A stretch of 64,000 nucleotides of DNA from Dictyobacter formicarum (GTDB lineage: Bacteria; Chloroflexota; Ktedonobacteria; Ktedonobacterales; Ktedonobacteraceae): positions 124,001 to 188,000 of the forward strand of contig NZ_BNJJ01000010.1 of assembly GCF_016587435.1 (NCBI RefSeq). The letters run 5' to 3'. Each line of letters opens with the position of its first letter. The first letter of the stretch is position 1. Below are positions 33,544 to 42,844 of the stretch, piece by piece. The notes beneath the pieces were generated by a model, which was not told where the DNA came from, made no database searches, and saw only the letters and a list, made by a program, of their open reading frames with translations. The position numbers were made by a program, and so were the translations under genes.

Positions 33544-35201
33544 ATGTCTGAATTGAGTGCCGAGCAAGTTGTCGATATAGCCATTCCTGGAGAGCTACAA
33601 CTTTCTGCCAATGGTAGCCGGGTCGCCTATGTACTACAAACTGGCGGCAAAAAGGACGAGCATGGTGTCAGCGCGCTGTGGGTCGCGCCCGTTGATGGCT
33701 CTACTCCGCCCCGGCAGTTTACCAATGGCGAGAGCAAGGATAGCAGTCCACAGTGGTCGCCCGATGGGCGCCAGCTGGCCTTTCTCTCGGATCGCGCCAG
33801 ACGAGGCACGGCCCAGTTGTATGCATTGCCGGTCGATGGTGGTGAGGCACGCCTGCTGGGTAATAAAGAGAGCAAGCAGGAGGTAAAGCAATTTGCCTGG
33901 TCGCCAGGTGGTGGTCAGATCGCCTTCAGCAGCGCCGACGAGCCGAGCGAGGAAGATGAGCGGCGCGAGAAAGAGCGCGATGATGCCCAGGTGTATGGTG
34001 AAAAGCGCAGTCCTCTATGGTTGTCTACTGTGTCGACGCCGAAGGTGGAGAGCCCCGGAGACTGGCCGGTGGCGAGACCAACTGTGTCCTCCAATTGCTC
34101 TCGCTGCACTATCAGCAGCAGGTAGCGATCGCCGTCGCCGAGAGGCTCTCGTTGCACCTGTATCGCCTGGATGGGCAGAGCGGCGAGCTGAGCAGGATAT
34201 ATCCATCCGAGGAGCAGGCCCGGCAGCAAGAATCGACCTTTGGCGCGGTGGATGCGCGTCGCCTGGAGGATGGTCGCATCGTCCTGGTCCTCGCTCGCCC
34301 CAGCAGCCTCCAGCCAGCCGACGTATGGGCCGGCACCGGTAGCGCCAACGAGCCACTGAGCGACCTGCGGCAGCTTTCCACGCACCACGAAGAGCTAGCG
34401 GGCATCCCCTTTGTTCAGCAAGAAGCCTTCTACTGGACCGCCCCCGACGGCTGGAAGCTGGATGGCCTCCTGTTGCGACCCCCCACAACTGGCGAGGGCG
34501 AGCGGCTCCCCACGGTGGTCCTGGTGCATGGTGGTCCGTACGGAAACTGGGGGGCCGGTTTTAATCTCTCCTGGGGCAACTGGGCCCAATGGCTGGTCCT
34601 GGCAGGCTACGCCGTCCTGATGCCCAATCCACGTGGCGGAGCCGGACACGGCGAAGAATTTGCCGCCGCGGCCCTGGGAGATGTCGGAGGGGCCGACTAC
34701 GGAGATGTCATGGCGGCCGTGGACGCCGCCATCGAGCGTGGCATCGCCGATCCCGACCGCCTGGGCATCGGAGGCTGGAGCCAGGGAGGTTTCATGTCGG
34801 CCTGGGCCGTCACCCAGAGCAGCTGCTTTAAAGCCGCCATCATGGGTGCGGGCGTCTCCGACTGGGGCCTGATGGTCCAGACCAGCGACCTGCCCGCCTT
34901 CGAGCAAGAACTGGGTCGGACCGCGCCGTGGGATGGCCTGGAGGCCCAGCGCCATCGCGAACTGAGCCCGATCACCTTCGCCAGCCGGGTCAAGACACCC
35001 GTGTTGATCCTGCACGGCGAGAACGATGCCCGCGTACCTGTCAGTCAAGCCATCGGCTTCCACCGTGCTCTGCGCCACTACCAGGTCCCGACCGAAATGG
35101 TCCTCTACCCACGCGAGCCGCACGGTATCAAAGAGCGCGCCCACCAGCTCGACCTGCTCCAGCGCGTCCGTCGCTGGTACGACCGCTGGCTCCGCGCCTG
35201 A
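33544..35201 (+). pseudogene. S9 prolyl oligopeptidase-type peptidase, broken by a frameshift
   Basis: Two frames cover one gene of about 551 residues. The first (33544 to about 34032) has WD40/TolB-like propeller blades (PQWSPDGRQLAFLSDRARRG, FAWSPGGGQIAFSSAD). The second (about 34034-35201) resumes at VDAEGGEPRRLAGGE and carries the alpha/beta hydrolase domain with Ser in GIGGWSQGGFMS, Asp in GENDARVPV and His in PREPHGIKERA. The break is at ACTGTGTCGACGCC (34027-34040): removal of one GT restores WLSTVDAEGGE exactly. It is the acylaminoacyl-peptidase-like S9C class. A polymorphic dinucleotide or a sequencing error are both possible. Confidence 0.85.
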
Positions 35202-35303
35202 TGCCAATGTAGAAGCTCCGGTGGCCTGATGTGTACCTTAATCGTACACATTGGTCCCCAGGCCATCGCGCTCGTCAAGCGAAAGCAGCAAGAGAAACGA
35301 ATT

Positions 35304-35604
35304 CGTAGGTGCTGGGCTTGTCCCAGCTTGCCGCGAGCCGCAGCGAGGCGGCCCTGTGTTATGATCATGCCCCCGGCATGCTCGTCATGCCCCCGGCATG
35401 CTCGTCATGCCCCCGGCATGCTCGTCATGCCCCCGGCATGCTCGTTCGTCGTTCGGCCGCTTGTGGCGTGGACACGGTGCCCAAAAGTGAAGGTTCCTTT
35501 TGGGCACCGCGTGGGCCGAGGTGATGGGCAAGAAGGGACCTCAACGCTGGGATACGGGGCCCCACAAACGGTGGGGCTAATCGGAGGCAAGCTCCGAACC
35601 TATG
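35304..35604. repeat. Composite hairpin element, copy 2, with 20-bp expansion
   Basis: Starts CGTAGGTGCTGGGCTTGTCC and ends GGCAAGCTCCGAACCTAT. It has the same inner blocks as the copy at 18161: a CGGTGCCCAAAAG.../...CTTTTGGGCACCG palindrome (about 35470-35505) and CCCCACAAACGGTGGGG. It also contains four exact 20-bp units of CATGCCCCCGGCATGCTCGT (35366-35445); the copy at 60108 has one such unit. The MFS gene on the minus strand ends in its last bases. Confidence 0.75.
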
Positions 35605-36865
35605 GGGATCGTATATATTGTTGATTGTTCATTGTGGCGTTTGCTTGTTGGGTGGGGGCGCGCAGCGAGAGGAGGTAGAGGAAGAGGGCAGGGACGAGGA
35701 TGAGGCTGGCGCTGATCAGGGCGTTGCTGCTGGTGGTGGCCGTGGCGATGGCGCCGAGGATGGGGCCACCGATGATCTGGCCGAGGGCGTCAACCTGGCC
35801 ACGCAGGGAGAAGACGGTAGCGCGTACGTTGGAGGCGAGGTGCTGGTTGAGCCAGATGCGTTCGAGAGGCATGCGCGGACCCAGGACGGTGGTGATGAGC
35901 CAGAAGGCGGTCAGGGCCAGGGCGAACTGGCCAGCCAGGGCGAAGGCGATGATGCCCGCGATCGTCAGGCCATCGATGGCAAACATGGTCCAGGCCACGG
36001 CGCGTGGGCGGTTGGTATTGATACTGCGGCGCACGATTTCGGTTCCACAGAGGTTGGTGACCACGATACCGGCTTCGATGATACCGAACCAGGCGACTGC
36101 TTTGAGTCCTCCTGGCAGCGCCGGGAAAGTGAAGTGGTGCAGCAGGTGGTAGGGCCAGAGCCGATCAAAGCCGACGCTGAAAATCCCATAGAAGGCTCCG
36201 ATGCCCAGGATGGTGAGCAAAATGGGGCGTGAGCGCACCAATTGAAGGCTGGTCCGCAGCGTGTAGCCAAGGTGTTGCCAGGAGCTACGCTTGCCACGTG
36301 GCGCGGGCGTAAAATGATGCTCGGTCATAAAGAGCGCCAGGAAGATGCTCAGGCCCGCAAAGATGCCGCCACCCAGCACCACGGGTAGATTGAGGCTGAT
36401 CTGCGCCAGCGCCGTACTGAGCACAATACCGAGCAGCGATGCAATCGAACCAACCTGAGCGGCCCGCATGTAGACCTGACTTACACGCTCCTCCCCCAGT
36501 TCATCGGCGATCCAGGCGGAGTCGGCCCCATTCATCATGGTGGCGCCGATACCGCGTAGAATCTGGGCAATCAGTATGGCCAGGAAGGACGGGAAGAGTC
36601 CCTCAACCAGAAAGTTTACGCCGACCAGCAGGCAACCCGCCACGACCGCCCAGCGGCGGCTATACATATCGGCAAGCACGCCCGTTGGGGCCTGGCAGCA
36701 AAACGTCACAGCCTGCAGCACCGTCGCGACCAGCGTCAACTGCAGTGGATTTAAGCCGACCGTCTCGATCTGATAAGGCAGATCGATGGCAAAGATCATC
36801 GAATACGACAACGACGTCACAGCGGTCAATATAAAATAAACTGTAGCGGCCCTGCTCTTGCCCAT
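35600..36865 (-). CDS. MFS transporter
   Basis: About 421 residues starting at the ATG preceded by AGAAG; a TTG-initiated extension to 36892 is less likely. The loop 2-3 motif is GVLADMYSRRWAVVAGC and the first helix ILTAVTSLSYSMIFAIDLPY. RGIGATMMNGADSAWIADEL, at the border of helices 4 and 5, is typical of MFS exporters of the DHA1/TetA-like or UMF group. Twelve hydrophobic segments are visible. Its 3' end runs into repeat copy 2. Substrate unknown. Confidence 0.85.
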   Translation of the reverse strand: MGKSRAATVYFILTAVTSLSYSMIFAIDLPYQIETVGLNPLQLTLVATVLQAVTFCCQAPTGVLADMYSRRWAVVAGCLLVGVNFLVEGLFPSFLAILIAQILRGIGATMMNGADSAWIADELGEERVSQVYMRAAQVGSIASLLGIVLSTALAQISLNLPVVLGGGIFAGLSIFLALFMTEHHFTPAPRGKRSSWQHLGYTLRTSLQLVRSRPILLTILGIGAFYGIFSVGFDRLWPYHLLHHFTFPALPGGLKAVAWFGIIEAGIVVTNLCGTEIVRRSINTNRPRAVAWTMFAIDGLTIAGIIAFALAGQFALALTAFWLITTVLGPRMPLERIWLNQHLASNVRATVFSLRGQVDALGQIIGGPILGAIATATTSSNALISASLILVPALFLYLLSLRAPTQQANATMNNQQYIRSP

Positions 36866-37747
36866 ATGTTTCTTCTGGATATGACAGCTCAAAAGTGATT
36901 ATGCATGCGCGTTGAATGATGCTCAGGGATGCTTCCTGTTCAAAGAAGCATACGGCAATTGAAGAGAAAATGCAATCCTAAAGTGATTTGAACGGCTAAA
37001 TTGTGTCGGTGCTTCGGACATGGTTTTTTCTTCTATGTATCCATGGCTTGCTATCTATTGTTCTCCTGATTGAGCAAAAGTCTACCTCTATTCTGTAAAT
37101 TGTAGCATATAAAGATATTAAGTGAAATGTACTGTATATTCCTAACCAATATATTATATGAATATATGCGTTCAAAATGTTTTCTTGAAACGTTTATATG
37201 GTTGGATATTGCATTTAAGGAACTATGCATTTAGAATATGTGTATATCTCTTCGGGAATTAGATTTTGAAATGGGGAGAATATGTGGTGATTATCATGCA
37301 TGACCGTCAGATCGAGAGAATCTGACCTGTTGAGGGTATTACGCCATTTCCGCGCTACGAGCGCTCCGGCAAACTAGGACAGGAAATACTGATCGTGTTA
37401 CGTAGACTGAATACACACACTAGTAAGATCAGGGATACTGGCATAATACATGCTATAATGCCACTATTTCTTGGAAGAGCATGTCTGAAAGCCAGAGGGT
37501 TCGCGCCTTCGGCCCCGGACGCTACGCGCCTATGGCGCTCAATAGATCTTTTTATGTGTTGGTGCAACCTGTGCGCTTTGCGCACAGGTTGCACCAACAC
37601 ATAAAACAGGATCGGGTATATCCATTCTCAGGTTTCTTGATCTCTTCATCTATTGACATTGTCAAGAGTGGATAGTAAAAATAAATGTGCCCACCACCTC
37701 TTCATGAGGCATGTAAATCAAACAGGGACGAGGAGGCAAAGCCAGTT
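36866..37747. other. Gene-free gap with a long TTGGTGCAA hairpin
   Basis: About 880 bases without a credible gene. 37130-37250 is very AT-rich. At 37550-37606, TTTTATGTGTTGGTGCAACC and its complement meet at GCGCTTTGCGC; this is the same type as the hairpin at 20945. The segment before it (37495-37545, TACGCGCCTATGGCGCTCAA) looks like repeat debris. GAGGAGG at about 37728-37734 is the ribosome site of the MarR gene at 37748. Confidence 0.5.
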
Positions 37748-38191
37748 ATGAACGCTTTGGAAGATACCTTCTTTCAGCAATTGACGTACGCTTGTTCTGA
37801 AATCAAACAATCTTTTACCCGATCCATTGGAATGAGCCAGACGCGGCGGCAATTGCTGTTACTGGTGGCACAAAAAGGCGAGATCAGCCATGCTGCTTTG
37901 CAGCGGCAGCTTTCGCTTGATGGAGCTATGATCACCCGGCTGGTCAAGCAGTTCGAGGCCCAGGGAATGCTTAGTCGGCGCCTCGATCCCCGGGATAATC
38001 GCTACACACTCGTCTCTTTGACGGATTCCGGGCGTTCAATTGTTGCTGATCTCAGCGCGGCCCACGGCGATTTTCAAGCGCAGCTCCTGGATGGCATTAG
38101 CCGCGAGGAGCAGGAAGCCATGGTGCATGTACTTGAACGGTTGCGTACCAACTTACACCACATTCAAGAGCTCAAAAGGTCTGCTCAATGA
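37748..38191 (+). CDS. MarR-family transcriptional regulator
   Basis: 147 residues from the ATG after GAGGAGG. The winged helix is RRQLLLLVAQKGEISHAALQ, LSLDGAMITRLVKQFEAQGM, and wing LSRRLDPRDNRYTLVSLTDS. The length and order (helix-HTH-wing-helix) are standard for MarR proteins. Its stop codon overlaps the start of a 54-codon ORF (ATGA at 38188), and a flavin-reductase-like gene follows 180 bases later, so it may control these or a lost exporter. Confidence 0.88.
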   Translation: MNALEDTFFQQLTYACSEIKQSFTRSIGMSQTRRQLLLLVAQKGEISHAALQRQLSLDGAMITRLVKQFEAQGMLSRRLDPRDNRYTLVSLTDSGRSIVADLSAAHGDFQAQLLDGISREEQEAMVHVLERLRTNLHHIQELKRSAQ

Positions 38192-38352
38192 GTCAACCGC
38201 CAATGGATAGGCAGGTTAATTTAGAGAGCAAGAAGCGGATATTTATCTGGCGATTTGTGCATTATGCTTGTCTTGTTGGGAAACAACGCGCCTGTGCTAA
38301 TGAAGTGGGAGATGATGATGAGAGGATGGCGGGCTTAGGCGTGAACAGCTAG
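38188..38352 (+). pseudogene. 54-codon ORF coupled to marR, possible transporter N-terminal remnant
   Basis: It begins in the marR stop (ATGA). The product starts MSQPPMDRQVNLESKKRIFI and loses the membrane helix one expects after KKRIFIW in DHA2-type MFS exporters that are usually coupled to marR genes. The rest (VHYACLVGKQRACANEVGDD) is unlike any helix of that family. Reading it as a deletion relic is inference; a real short protein is the alternative. Confidence 0.4.
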
Positions 38353-38370
38353 CATGAATGGAGCGCATAG

Positions 38371-39015
38371 ATGCATAAAGTGATTGAACCTCATATCTTC
38401 TACTTTGGGACTCCGGTGGTGTTGATAAGTACGCGCAATGCAGATGGTTCGCCGAATCTGGCCCCGATGTCGTCGGCCTGGTGGCTGAACCAATCGTGCA
38501 TGCTGGGTATGAGTGGCAGGTCGAAGACGGTTGAGAATTTGTTGCGCGAGCGCCAGGGCGTACTCAATCTGCCCTCAGCAGATCTGGTGGCCGCCGTTGA
38601 TCGGTTGGCTCTGACTACCGGGCGCGATCCGGTGCCGGAAAACAAGCAGCGCATTGGCTATCGCTATGAGGCAGATAAATTTGGTGTGGCCGGACTCACG
38701 CCACAGCCAGCGGACCTGGTCAACGCCCCGCTGGTCGCGGAGTGTCCGCTGCAGCTGGAAGCGTTAGTTGAACGGGTGCATGGCTTTGATGAGCAAGACA
38801 GTAGCATCAAAGCGATTGAAATGCGCATCGTGCGCGTCCACATCGATGAGCAGCTACTGATACCCGGCACAGGCCACTATATCGATCCCGAGAAATGGAA
38901 TCCTTTGATTATGAGCTTCTGCGAATTTTTTGGGCTGAGCGGCAAGCTTCATCCATCCAGGCTCGAGCCCGCTTTCTATGGCGCCAGCGCGGCTCTCGCA
39001 GCTGCCAGGAAATAG
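38371..39015 (+). CDS. Flavin reductase-like (FMN-binding split barrel) protein
   Basis: 214 residues; start ATG preceded by GGAGCGCATAG. The N-terminal segment PVVLISTRNADGSPNLAPMS, then MSGRSKTVENLLRERQGVLN, is the FMN-binding part of the flavin_Reduct family. HFVGFEx-like elements are replaced by VERVHGFDE, and the C-terminal part is longer than in most members. The gene lies about 180 bases after a MarR regulator, so regulation by it is plausible. Probable FMN-dependent reductase of small substrates; partner oxygenase not present. Confidence 0.85.
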   Translation: MHKVIEPHIFYFGTPVVLISTRNADGSPNLAPMSSAWWLNQSCMLGMSGRSKTVENLLRERQGVLNLPSADLVAAVDRLALTTGRDPVPENKQRIGYRYEADKFGVAGLTPQPADLVNAPLVAECPLQLEALVERVHGFDEQDSSIKAIEMRIVRVHIDEQLLIPGTGHYIDPEKWNPLIMSFCEFFGLSGKLHPSRLEPAFYGASAALAAARK

Positions 39016-39076
39016 CAGCAATCGCCTGCATGTGCGCTTGTGGGTACATGCAGGCGACTGAATGGTCACTTTTTGA

Positions 39077-39838
39077 TTACTGCAAGCTGGCAAATTTTTG
39101 TATCTCACTCTGATTTAAGTCAGAAATAGCCCAGCAGTTCATATTTTCTTCTCTCCAGTTAGCCAGGTGATAGCCCCGGATGGTGCTCATAGCTATAGTG
39201 GTGGTGCCTTGCTGTGTGGGCCAGAGGTAGAAGTTAATAGTATGCCCTTGACGCTGGTAGACGATCGCGGCCACGGCTCTATTGTCCAGGTAATCCAGAC
39301 GGCCTCCAACCAGCGAGTAGCCATTAGAGGTGAGATCATAGACATAGGGTGTGTAATCAAGTTTGCCCTTGAACCATGGCTTGATGCTATTGGGACTAGA
39401 AGATCGTATATCCACCAGGTGATCGGCCATTAATGAGCGCATATGACTGTCAAACACTTGCTGCTGTATAGCCGTACCTGGCCCTGGTGGGCTGGCAGGT
39501 GTGGTACGCAGGAAACCGCTCATAAGTACAGCCAGAGCTACCACAATAAGGCATGCAGCAGCTGCGACGCCGAGCCCACGCCAGGATGCGGCACGAGCAA
39601 TGAATGTCGCGCGATTTCGCTGTCGTATCGCTGACGACACACTTTTTTGTAACTTCTCAGGCGCAGTAAAATACAGAGAGTCACTCCTCATAGCGTCTCG
39701 CAGCGCCTGATACTCGTTGTAATTTTCCAGACATGCTGCACACGTTTCTAGATGACGCTCGATATCGAGAGTATGAGCGATATCTAATTCGTTATCTATA
39801 TAGGCGTGTAAAAAACGGTGCGCTTCTGTACAATTCAT
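39077..39838 (-). CDS. Anti-sigma factor with zinc-finger (HC2) and membrane anchor
   Basis: 253 residues. The start is coupled to the sigma gene by an ATGA overlap (39835-39838). Residues 1-45 have the zf-HC2 pattern: MNCTEAHRFLHAYIDNELD, RHLETCAACLENY, with His and two cysteines for zinc (H-x3-C-x2-C). A single membrane helix (GVAAAACLIVVALAVLMSGFL, residues 90-110) follows. The outer domain of 130 residues (HSYSLVGGRLDYLDNR) is the sensor part, beta-rich. It should hold the ECF sigma factor at the membrane until a signal releases it. Confidence 0.88.
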   Translation of the reverse strand: MNCTEAHRFLHAYIDNELDIAHTLDIERHLETCAACLENYNEYQALRDAMRSDSLYFTAPEKLQKSVSSAIRQRNRATFIARAASWRGLGVAAAACLIVVALAVLMSGFLRTTPASPPGPGTAIQQQVFDSHMRSLMADHLVDIRSSSPNSIKPWFKGKLDYTPYVYDLTSNGYSLVGGRLDYLDNRAVAAIVYQRQGHTINFYLWPTQQGTTTIAMSTIRGYHLANWREENMNCWAISDLNQSEIQKFASLQ

Positions 39839-40368
39839 CGTATTCCTTCTTCATTCGTTTGCTTTGCAAGATAGTGTTGAAGCTGTTTGCGGGCCCGTGC
39901 CAGGCGCGACATTACAGTGCCTAAAGGGATATGCGCGATAATGCTGATATCCCGGTACGACATTTCTTCCAATTCCCGTAAAACCATGACCTCGCGAAAC
40001 TCTATGGGTAAGGCTTCAAGCGCTTCTCTGAGTCTCTGCTGATTGATGCGGCGCAGATGCAACACTTCCGGATTAAACTCTTCACTTTCTCTATCATGCA
40101 GCTCCTCATCAAACGGCGTTGTCTGCTCATATAAGCGCCGCTGTTGTAGCCAGGTATAACAGGTATTGCGTACAATTGTCAGCAACCAGACGCGGCTATC
40201 GCCACCGCGAAACCCTTGAAAAAATCTAAAGGCTCGTAAGCATGCTTCCTGCACCATATCTTGCGCATCCTGGTCATTATGGGTGAGCCAGCGCGCTAGA
40301 TTGTATGCTGCATCCAGGTGCGGTAAGATGAGCTGCTCGAAACGTAAGCGTTGGTCATGCTGTTGCAC
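39835..40368 (-). CDS. ECF RNA polymerase sigma factor
   Basis: 177 residues. Sigma region 2 has AYNLARWLTHNDQDAQDMVQ and EACLRAFRFFQGFRGGDSRV, while region 4 has LREALEALPIEFREVMVLRE and MSYRDISIIAHIPLGTVMSR before LARARKQL. All conserved positions are in place. The anti-sigma gene is coupled directly after it, so the system is of the classic RpoE/RsrA-like type. It lies divergent from the membrane protein at 40798, which may be a target. The promoter recognised is not visible by eye. Confidence 0.93.
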   Translation of the reverse strand: MQQHDQRLRFEQLILPHLDAAYNLARWLTHNDQDAQDMVQEACLRAFRFFQGFRGGDSRVWLLTIVRNTCYTWLQQRRLYEQTTPFDEELHDRESEEFNPEVLHLRRINQQRLREALEALPIEFREVMVLRELEEMSYRDISIIAHIPLGTVMSRLARARKQLQHYLAKQTNEEGIR

Positions 40369-40797
40369 TTACGCGCCTTTTTACCTTCCTCTAAAAGAGA
40401 CTAATTTCTCTCTGCTTTTATTCCCGTAGGCGAGACTAGTTTTATTCCTGATAGGAAAGACTTGCTTTGGCTTTGTTTTATTCCTATGAGCGGTGGTCTC
40501 TCCTATTCTAGATGAACTATTGTTAGATTGCTCCGTTTTCGGAGTCTCTTTGCCATTATCATACACTATACTCATTTTTGTTTCTATTTATAATGTAGAG
40601 CTTTTATCTTTGATGTCTCGATATGGAATAGATTTCGGGAATATTTTTGCTAAAAAGCAGTCTGGAGAGGTGAAGGAAAAAGAAACCGAGATATATGCTA
40701 GAGCCAGAGTGCTGGTGAAGCCCGTTCAGTTTGTCATAGTGCAGTTTTCAACCAGGAGGCTAGATACGATCACTTTGCTTGAAGAAGGTGATATTCG
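40369..40797. promoter_or_regulatory. Divergent region between the ECF sigma gene and the 40798 operon
   Basis: 430 bases with a series of loosely repeated words (TTTTATTCC at 40426, 40440 and 40480, each followed by TGA/TAG). The region holds the promoters of both divergent units. AAGAAGGTGATATTCG precedes the start at 40798. The open frames are not credible as genes. Confidence 0.4.
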
Positions 40798-41874
40798 ATG
40801 GATAATACATTTCAGGTTGATGCGGCTGAGTATACTCCGATTGCTTCCTCAAAGCAAAGATTAGCGAGGGGATACGGCTTTGTGAGTGCGGGCACACATA
40901 CCTTGCTTGGGATTACTATGCTGACACTGCTCTTTTTGACGTCCAGTAGTGTGCTTATCAAAGGGATTGAAGTCTTTTTGAGCCTGTCAATGCTGGCGGC
41001 CAGCGGGATGATGTGGAGTGAGCTTATGCTCACACCGCGGCAGTCGCCAGGGGTGGTATTGCTGGCGGGTGAGGTCGCCCTGGCTGCGGTATTTCTCTAT
41101 CTGGGCGTCGCTATATCAGCATTTCATCAGGGCTACGCTACCCCAACCATTGCCCTGGCTCAGTTCGTTACGGCGCTGGTCGGGCTGATCTCTGGTTGTG
41201 GAGCGCTGGCCTTAGCTGGCTCTGTCAAAGCTGCGCGTCCGCAAGGAGTGGTCAAGTTTCCCGACATGGTGCGCGATGGAGTTCAGTTGATTACAGGTAC
41301 CTTCTTGCTAGGAATTGGCGTGTCACAATTAGCGGCGGCCGAGCTCAAGGTTCCTCAGTGGAACTGGATCAGTTGTCTGGGCATTACCATTCCTGGCATG
41401 CTTATCCTTGTTGGCCGTGAAGGTTTGAAAGAACGCTTTGAGGGCGTCCAGGGTTTGAGCAGGGTCCCGTGTCAACTCATAATAGATGTTCTTCTGATTA
41501 TCGGGCTATCCATCATGTTGTATGGAAGCTACACCAATCTGACGTCAGGTGCGAATGGCTACCAGGTAGGAATAAAAGGGAACGCGACCGGCTTTACGCT
41601 GTGGATGATCGCGGCACTTCTGTTAGTAGGGGTACGAGGAACCTTCAAACTGGCTTTTGAGCATAGGAGTGCCGATCTCTGGTATCGCGTACTGGATAAA
41701 CTGCTCTATGTCATGATGCTGATACCCTTCATCTATGGCGTACGCTCCGTTTTCACGGGGCAGCCCCCGATTGTCCACGTTGGCGCGGCTGCTCCGCAAG
41801 CGATACTGATTCTGCTCGGTGCCTTCTTGATACTTGTTATTGGTAGAGCTGTGGGCCAAAAAGGAAGTACGTGA
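40798..41874 (+). CDS. Hypothetical polytopic membrane protein
   Basis: 358 residues, about ten hydrophobic segments. The N-terminus is polar. The segments (TLLGITMLTLLFLTSS, EVFLSLSMLAASGMMW, GVVLLAGEVALAAVFLYLG and others) are spaced by short loops, with two longer cytoplasmic stretches (SVKAARPQGVVKFPDMVRDG, GLKERFEGVQGLSRVP). No motif of a known transporter is visible. It is the first gene of a likely three-gene unit (trehalase-type domain, flavoprotein) and stands divergent from an ECF sigma/anti-sigma pair. Confidence 0.7.
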   Translation: MDNTFQVDAAEYTPIASSKQRLARGYGFVSAGTHTLLGITMLTLLFLTSSSVLIKGIEVFLSLSMLAASGMMWSELMLTPRQSPGVVLLAGEVALAAVFLYLGVAISAFHQGYATPTIALAQFVTALVGLISGCGALALAGSVKAARPQGVVKFPDMVRDGVQLITGTFLLGIGVSQLAAAELKVPQWNWISCLGITIPGMLILVGREGLKERFEGVQGLSRVPCQLIIDVLLIIGLSIMLYGSYTNLTSGANGYQVGIKGNATGFTLWMIAALLLVGVRGTFKLAFEHRSADLWYRVLDKLLYVMMLIPFIYGVRSVFTGQPPIVHVGAAAPQAILILLGAFLILVIGRAVGQKGST

Positions 41875-41932
41875 TATCGCATGTCCGGGTAGGAATAGAG
41901 CGGCTATAGAACAGGAAGAAAGAAGATACAAC

Positions 41933-42829
41933 ATGGAGCGGGAGAACGAACTTCACCAAATATATTCATCTATCAATGCGTATGGCGCCATTGGAGATTA
42001 TCATTCGGTAGTGCTGATAGCGCCAGATGGGTCGGTAAACTGGGCCTGTCTGCCGGACTTTGATAGCCCGGCCATCTTGTGCCGTTTGTTGGATGCGGAA
42101 CATGGAGGATACTTCCAGATTGCGCCAACGGATGGCCCGTCGCGTGGCTCGCAGTGCTATCTGCACAGGACAAACATTCTGCAAACACGTTTTGTGCGCG
42201 AGGAAGGTGTCATAGCACTGACCGATTTTATGCCTGTCGAGACCTTACGTGGGTGGTCGCGTGCTGCTAACCTGGCAAGCAAGCATAGCTCTCGCAGTTG
42301 CCTGGTACGGATGATTGAATGTACGTACGGTAGTATGTCAGTTACTATGCGACTCAAAGCGACTCCGCATTATGCAACCGTGCCAGCCGAGGTCTTGCTC
42401 TATCCTGATAATATGGGGGCGCTCATTTCCGGCGGGTTACAGCATGTAGTGTTGGCGCTTGCCGATAGCTACCCGGTGCCGTCCTTCACAATGGAGATCG
42501 TACAGGATCCTGAGGAATGGCATCCGATTGTCCAGGCTCAGTTTTTATTGCACGAAGGAGAGAGTTTGACCTTCGCGCTTGGTGTGGCGCATAGCATCCA
42601 GGCAGCTTATCAGCTGTTTTGGGATGAATTGCTAAAACGTGATTTTAACGCGGAGTTGATCCATTCGCTCCAGTGCTGGTGCGATCGTATTGTTGGTTGT
42701 TCTCCCGATACCTACCTGGGACCGTATGCGTGCCGGGTGAAGATCAATAGTGCCAGTAATCGCTGTAAATCGGAAAAAGAATGCTCTCAGGATGCTGCCG
42801 CGCAGGATGTCGCCAAAGGTTGTGCATAA
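41933..42829 (+). CDS. Trehalase-type N-terminal domain, catalytic domain missing
   Basis: 298 residues from the ATG after GAAGAAAGAAG. AYGAIGDYHSVVLIAPDGSV and NWACLPDFDSPAILCRLLDA with GGYFQIAP are the start of GH15-type trehalase/glucoamylase proteins of about 600-680 residues, whose first 230 residues form this domain. Residues to about 265 follow the family (SYPVPSFTMEIVQDPEEW, and CWCDRIVGCSPDTYLGPY). Just where the (alpha/alpha)6 catalytic barrel should begin, the reading changes to a short unrelated tail (RCKSEKECSQDAAAQDVAKG). So it is a stand-alone domain or a truncated gene; the catalytic residues are absent. Confidence 0.75.
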   Translation: MERENELHQIYSSINAYGAIGDYHSVVLIAPDGSVNWACLPDFDSPAILCRLLDAEHGGYFQIAPTDGPSRGSQCYLHRTNILQTRFVREEGVIALTDFMPVETLRGWSRAANLASKHSSRSCLVRMIECTYGSMSVTMRLKATPHYATVPAEVLLYPDNMGALISGGLQHVVLALADSYPVPSFTMEIVQDPEEWHPIVQAQFLLHEGESLTFALGVAHSIQAAYQLFWDELLKRDFNAELIHSLQCWCDRIVGCSPDTYLGPYACRVKINSASNRCKSEKECSQDAAAQDVAKGCA

Positions 42830-42844
42830 AGGAAACTAAAAGTG

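Noticed and set aside
34395..35207. 270-codon minus-strand frame opposite the S9 peptidase
   Set aside because: It is the shadow of the hydrolase domain, which has clear motifs on the plus strand.
40493..40864. 123-codon plus-strand frame before the membrane protein
   Set aside because: It overlaps the start of the membrane protein in another frame, has no ribosome site, and its composition is not protein-like.
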